In this document: positions 6,536 through 9,289 of the stretch, piece after piece
Layout: every line of letters begins with the position of its first letter
Position numbering within the stretch: position 1 is the first letter of the stretch
NCBI GenBank assembly: GCA_900766825.1
Contig: CAAFWU010000076.1
Location: 1-9,289, forward strand
Direction of reading: 5' to 3'
From: Bacteroidales bacterium
Lineage (GTDB): Bacteria > Bacteroidota > Bacteroidia > Bacteroidales > Marinilabiliaceae
Length of the DNA stretch: 9,289 nucleotides
Notes under the pieces: generated by a model
Databases searched by the model: none
Told to the model about the DNA's origin: nothing
The model's input: the letters and a program-made list of their open reading frames with translations, nothing else
Position numbers and translations under genes: made by a program

Positions 6536-7126
6536 ATGAAATCCGTGTTCACATCTCTCAAGGCGGCTGTGGCTGCTGTTGTTGTTGCTCTCTCGCTTAG
6601 CAGCTGTAGCTACAACAGTATGGTAGAAAAAGAGGAAGCTGTTAATGGACAGTGGGCTCAAGTGGAGAACGTCTATCAGCGCCGTGCCGACCTTATCCCC
6701 AACCTCGTGGAGACCGTTAAAGGCTATGCAGCTCACGAAAAAGAGGCTCTCACTGGTGTTGTCGAGGCTCGCTCTAAGGCCACCAGCGTAACCATCGATG
6801 CCTCCAACCTCACCGAAGAAAATCTGGCTCAGTTCCAAAAGGCGCAAGCTGGTCTCTCCTCGGCTCTTAGCAGACTCATGGCTGTGCAGGAGGCCTATCC
6901 CGACCTCAAGGCCAACGAGAACTTCATTGCCCTGCAGTCCCAATTGGAGGGAACCGAGAACCGCATTGCCACCGAGCGCAAGCGCTTCAACGAAATGGCC
7001 CAAGAGTACAATACCTACATCCGCAAGTTCCCACAACGACTCGAGGCCTCAATCTTCGGTTTCGACTCCAAGCCCTACTTCAAAGCCGAAGAGGGTGCCG
7101 AGAAAGCCCCCTCTGTTAAATTCTAA
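6536..7126 (+). CDS. lemA: LemA family lipoprotein
   Basis: The 196-residue protein has a hydrophobic leader (about 10-21) ending in a lipobox LSSC, with Cys24 the likely lipidated residue. The LemA signature follows: a Trp at 40, then RRADLIPNLVETVKGYAAHE (49-68) and a long helical region to about 170. It ends with the typical FPQRLEASIFGFDSKPYF tail. LemA proteins are helical-bundle membrane-associated proteins of unknown biochemical function, usually encoded with TPM-domain genes, as here. A longer reading frame begins at 6416, but its extra 40 residues cover the promoter region and would bury the lipobox, so the ATG at 6536 is chosen. The next gene starts 5 bases after the stop. Confidence 0.92.
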   Translation: MKSVFTSLKAAVAAVVVALSLSSCSYNSMVEKEEAVNGQWAQVENVYQRRADLIPNLVETVKGYAAHEKEALTGVVEARSKATSVTIDASNLTEENLAQFQKAQAGLSSALSRLMAVQEAYPDLKANENFIALQSQLEGTENRIATERKRFNEMAQEYNTYIRKFPQRLEASIFGFDSKPYFKAEEGAEKAPSVKF

Positions 7127-7131
7127 CCACC

Positions 7132-7560
7132 ATGGCCGACGAAGTCTTTACCAAAGAAGCCTGCGAGCGCATCAAGCAAGCCATTGTGGAGGCCGAGAAA
7201 CTCACCTCGGGCGAACTGCATGTCCATCTCTCAAAACATTCCAAGGATCCCTACAAGGATGCCATCAAAGCCTTCAATGTTCTGGGCATGCAGAATACCA
7301 AATTGCGAAACGGTGTGCTCTTCTTCTTCGCAACAAAAGACCATAGGTTTGCCGTCATTGGCGATAAGGGCATCAACGACATTGTGCATCAGGACTTTTG
7401 GAACGATGTGGTGGACAAAATAGCCAAAGGCTTTGCCGCTGGCACTCCCATCGACGCCCTCTGCGATGCCATAACCCTCTGCGGCAGCAAGTTGCAGCAC
7501 TATTTCCCCATCCAAGCCGATGACCAAAACGAGTTGAGCGACGACGTAACGACCGACTAA
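7132..7560 (+). CDS. Short TPM-domain protein encoded with lemA
   Basis: The 142-residue protein is almost entirely one TPM (DUF477) domain. Characteristic elements are TSGELHVHLS (25-34), FNVLGMQNTKLRNGVLFFFA (48-67), FAVIGDKGIND (73-83), the FW pair at 89-90, and the terminal LQHYFP (121-126) before an acidic tail. No signal peptide or membrane helix is visible, so it is probably cytosolic or acts at the inner face of the membrane. TPM domains have been linked to photosystem II repair in plants, and in bacteria their role with LemA is unknown. The 5-base gap from lemA indicates co-transcription. Such clusters often carry a second, membrane-bound TPM gene; its remnant lies at 7922-8274. Confidence 0.88.
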   Translation: MADEVFTKEACERIKQAIVEAEKLTSGELHVHLSKHSKDPYKDAIKAFNVLGMQNTKLRNGVLFFFATKDHRFAVIGDKGINDIVHQDFWNDVVDKIAKGFAAGTPIDALCDAITLCGSKLQHYFPIQADDQNELSDDVTTD

Positions 7561-7734
7561 ACAACTATCCACTTTTTACCTCATATTTGAAAACTCTGCA
7601 CATCGCTCCGCTCTCTATCATAACAAAGAAGCAAAACGTTGTGCCACCCAGTCGGTTGTAGTCATCAATATAACTATCACTCTATTGGGGGATTGTCAGT
7701 TGCGCGCCCCACACCCTCACCAGAAATTCAGCAT

Positions 7735-7775
7735 CTTGTTGCCTAAGCACATACCCCAGCAGCAAGTCATTTTTT
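7735..7775 (+). terminator. Possible terminator of the lemA-TPM operon
   Basis: CTTGTTGC (7735-7742) and GCAGCAAG (7759-7766) pair over 8 bp with one G-T, around a 16-base loop, followed by TCA and six T residues (7770-7775). It lies about 175 bases beyond the TPM stop codon. The large loop and three-base gap before the T-run make it weaker than the terminator at 4390. Confidence 0.45.
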
Positions 7776-7792
7776 CAACTCTTTAATTAAGT

Positions 7793-7841
7793 CAGTTCTA
7801 AAGCAAGGAGGCAATACCCATTGTCTCCTTGCTAGGAACTG
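7793..7841. repeat. Long imperfect inverted repeat
   Basis: Positions 7802-7815 pair with 7820-7833: 14 bp including one G-T, around the four-base loop ACCC. Outside a small internal loop, CAGTTC (7793-7798) pairs with GAACTG (7836-7841), giving about 20 bp in total. No T-run follows on either strand. It lies between the lemA-TPM operon and the TPM remnant. It may be a structured RNA, a protein-binding dyad, or the scar of a small mobile element. Confidence 0.65.
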
Positions 7842-7921
7842 TACGACCCCTATACACTTTTCCCCCTGTACACCCCGCCCTGAATAACCGTCCCCCTCTT
7901 CCCCCTTCAATTGCCGCGCCC

Positions 7922-8274
7922 TGCAAGTACATGGTGCCCCACCTCCGCCAAAATGACTATACCGCTGCCGCCGAGGCTGGTGTTCGCAGGGTCATTGACA
8001 TTGTGGATGGCGAGTACGAGCGCACTCTTACCCTCCGCGACAAGATAAAGGCCTTCGCGATACCGACGAGGGCAAGGCTCTCTTTGGCGTTGGCATTCTC
8101 TTTTCCCTCTGTCTCTTTATTCCCCTTTCCTTCCGACTCTATAAAAAAGCGCGCAGTGTCCGCCGCCTTTACATTGCCGTTCGCTTAAAAATTGCTAAAG
8201 ATGGGGGCTCTGTGCCCAATTCTTTGAACATAAAGTATGGAATTGCCTATATTTTTATGTTTCTTTACCCTTAA
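7922..8274 (+). pseudogene. Remnant of a membrane-bound TPM-domain protein (5' end lost, frameshifted)
   Basis: From 7922 the frame reads CKYMVPHLRQNDYTAAAEAG and on to a GEYE, which resembles the C-terminal part of a TPM domain (the P-x4-NDY-x-A-x3-G pattern). Near 8055-8060 the frame must shift by one base to continue as DTDEGKALFGVGILFSLCLF, a transmembrane helix, then basic residues (YKKARSVRRLY), stopping with TAA at 8274. Without the shift the original frame turns into low-complexity residues and stops at 8188. Upstream of 7922 no N-terminal TPM half or signal peptide is recognisable; 7561-7921 holds only the two hairpins described and C-rich or AT-rich DNA. It is probably the decayed third gene of the lemA cluster. 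Confidence 0.65.
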
Positions 8275-8310
8275 TTCCGCAACACTATTACAAATATAAC
8301 TTTTTAAGTA

Positions 8311-8335
8311 CCTGAGCAACAAAAAGTTGCTCAGG
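8311..8335. repeat. Perfect 10-bp-stem hairpin at the left edge of the IS1380 relic
   Basis: CCTGAGCAAC (8311-8320), loop AAAAA, and GTTGCTCAGG (8326-8335) form a perfect palindromic hairpin about 70 bases before the transposase start. I take it as the left terminal region of the insertion sequence. The hairpin could insulate the transposase from outside transcripts. The exact IS end and target duplication cannot be set because the right end is gone. Confidence 0.6.
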
Positions 8336-8404
8336 ATTTTGCCATGTCAGATTTTTCACCTATCTTAGTGTTGCAAATCAAAATATGTATCAAACCCGAC
8401 AGAC

Positions 8405-8990
8405 ATGACAAAGGTAGCAATTAAATCTGAGAAACTCACTCCTTTTGGAGGAATATTTTCAATAATGGAGCAATTTGACTCCAAGCTCTCATCTGTAATA
8501 GACTCAACCCTTGGTATGAGATGCAGGCTGTATGGTTATCAATACAGCGAAATCATCCGTTGGATTTTATCCGACCGTTTCTCGCCATGACAATGCCCGA
8601 GCAAGCTCATCATTGCTCATCTGGCTTAACGAAACCGTTCGCTGATGAGCGTGTACTTCTGTGGAGGATCATGCGTGGAGGATGTAACATCGCACCTAAT
8701 GCGCCATCTCTCATATCATCCAATACTTCGTTCATGCAGTTCTGACACCATCCTCAGAGCCATCAAGGAACTGACACAGGGTAACATCTCCTATGTTCGC
8801 TCTACGATGACTTGTTTGCACTGAGGGGATGGAAGACGGAGGAAATCGGGCGGCATCCAGTTTGAACTCAATTCCATTCTCGTTGAGAAATGGGAAGGTG
8901 AATACACTTACCGTTGCATTCAGACCAATGACTATAACTCATCTACAAGAGACATTGTGGAATTTTACAACAAGCGTGGGGCAAAGAGAA
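8405..8990 (+). pseudogene. IS1380-family transposase pseudogene (insertion, deletion, frameshift, truncation)
   Basis: Four pieces of a Bacteroidetes IS1380 transposase can be read. The first is 8405-8560 (MTKVAIKSEKLTPFGGIFSI to GYQYSEIIR). After a 78-base insertion the same frame resumes at 8639 (SLMSVYFCGGSCVEDVTSHL to QGNISY, about 8794). A large deletion then removes the middle of the protein, where catalytic Asp residues of DDE transposases would be expected. Another frame continues from 8800 (LYDDLFALRGWKTEEIG). One extra G in 8848-8850 shifts the frame again, to GIQFELNSILVEKWEGEYTY and on to EFYNKRGAK (about 8986). The break falls where the Y-x2-R-x3-E motif should supply its Glu. 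Intact relatives are, as I recall, a little over 400 residues; under half remains. Confidence 0.82.
8561..8638. other. 78-bp insertion inside the transposase relic, bounded by CCGT
   Basis: The transposase reading EIIR-SLMSVYF is split after Arg. CCGT at 8557-8560 recurs at 8635-8638, and removing 78 bases restores the family sequence in frame. The insert carries a TGA at 8588-8590 that stops the protein, and an internal 6-bp inverted repeat (GAGCAA at 8599-8604, TTGCTC at 8613-8618). It matches nothing else in the window that I could see. Confidence 0.6.
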
Positions 8991-9028
8991 TTTCACTTTG
9001 GCATGGCCTTGGATAATCTTTATTCATT

Positions 9029-9283
9029 TTATCCTCTGAATAATAAGCTGACTCCCCACATCGCAAATATTCCGCCAATTGTGAAAACTACAGAGCCGAT
9101 GCAGAACGCCCATGTTATCCGATTCCATTTCTTATGCCATTGCTCATCTTCTTTCTCGAATTGCTTAAAGTATTTCAGATAACGGTCTTTTGAAAAAACA
9201 GCCCTATATGCAGGGATATAACACAAACCGATAGGCAGTGCGATTATTGTCATTGCTACAATCAGATTCACACCCCCAAACAT
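9029..9283 (-). CDS. Small two-helix membrane protein, function unknown (may extend past the window)
   Basis: The frame encodes at least 84 residues: a first hydrophobic helix (about 5-26, with IALPIGLCYIPAY), a strongly charged middle (DRYLKYFKQFEKEDEQWHKK, 33-52), and a second helix (about 56-82) ending in a short LLFRG tail. The helix-charged-helix layout and natural composition support a real gene. I do not recognise a named family. The ATG at 9283 is only six bases from the window edge and the frame stays open through them, so the true start may be further right. Its stop codon lies about 40 bases from the broken end of the IS relic, so a deletion caused by the IS may have removed whatever lay downstream. 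Confidence 0.6.
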   Translation of the reverse strand: MFGGVNLIVAMTIIALPIGLCYIPAYRAVFSKDRYLKYFKQFEKEDEQWHKKWNRITWAFCIGSVVFTIGGIFAMWGVSLLFRG

Positions 9284-9289
9284 ACCATC

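Larger units (their letters stand above)
8311..8990 (+). mobile_element. IS1380-family insertion sequence relic
   Basis: The stretch holds the left terminal hairpin and a transposase recognisable in several pieces. The right terminal inverted repeat is absent: similarity to the family ends near 8986-8990 and unrelated DNA follows at once. With one end missing, an internal deletion and broken frames, the element cannot move by itself. Confidence 0.75.

Noticed and set aside
7641..7740. A plus-strand frame with ATQSVVVINITI that faintly recalls the start of a TPM domain, possibly the missing 5' half of the TPM remnant.
   Set aside because: The resemblance is a few hydrophobic residues and the rest of the frame does not match; not enough to extend the pseudogene.

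Overview
The window looks like a piece of a Bacteroidales chromosome, perhaps a Prevotellaceae or Bacteroidaceae relative. The grounds are the TAnnTTTG-type -7 boxes upstream of genes, AT-rich leaders without strong Shine-Dalgarno sites, lipoprotein-rich envelope genes, an acetyl-CoA hydrolase/succinate:acetate CoA-transferase as part of fermentative metabolism, a very large secreted family GH2 glycosidase, and an IS1380-type transposase relic. The genus cannot be fixed from the sequence alone.

Layout: 1-264 is a repeat-rich leader. A roughly 100-bp intergenic element made of three short hairpins occurs at 115-214, its last 18 bases also start the window, and a further copy lies at 4606-4702. 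The leader and first codons of the GH2 gene are tandemly duplicated around this element. 265-3537 is the secreted GH2 enzyme (1090 aa). 3538-3772 holds a -7 box and two hairpins. 3773-4348 is an OmpH/Skp-like lipoprotein gene followed by a clear intrinsic terminator. 4349-4792 has no convincing gene but holds that terminator, a 19-bp-stem hairpin that pairs fully only in the minus-strand RNA, and the third copy of the hairpin repeat. 4793-6277 (minus) is the CoA-transferase with a good promoter. It diverges from a lemA-TPM pair (6536-7560).

From 7561 rightward the DNA is decayed. It holds a terminator-like hairpin, a second long inverted repeat, a 5'-truncated and frameshifted remnant of a membrane TPM protein (probably the lost third member of the lemA cluster), and an IS1380-family relic carrying an insertion, an internal deletion, a frameshift and a truncated 3' end. 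At the right edge a small two-helix membrane protein is encoded on the minus strand.

No intact novel defence, mobile or biosynthetic system is visible. The most unusual signals are non-coding: the triple-hairpin repeat tied to a duplicated gene start, the strand-specific hairpin at 4473-4525, and the inverted repeat at 7793-7841. In the proteins, the GH2 enzyme has Asn where most GH2 enzymes have the acid/base Glu. The genes do not form one pathway: polysaccharide breakdown (GH2), envelope biogenesis (OmpH-like, LemA/TPM) and fermentation (CoA-transferase) are neighbours only.
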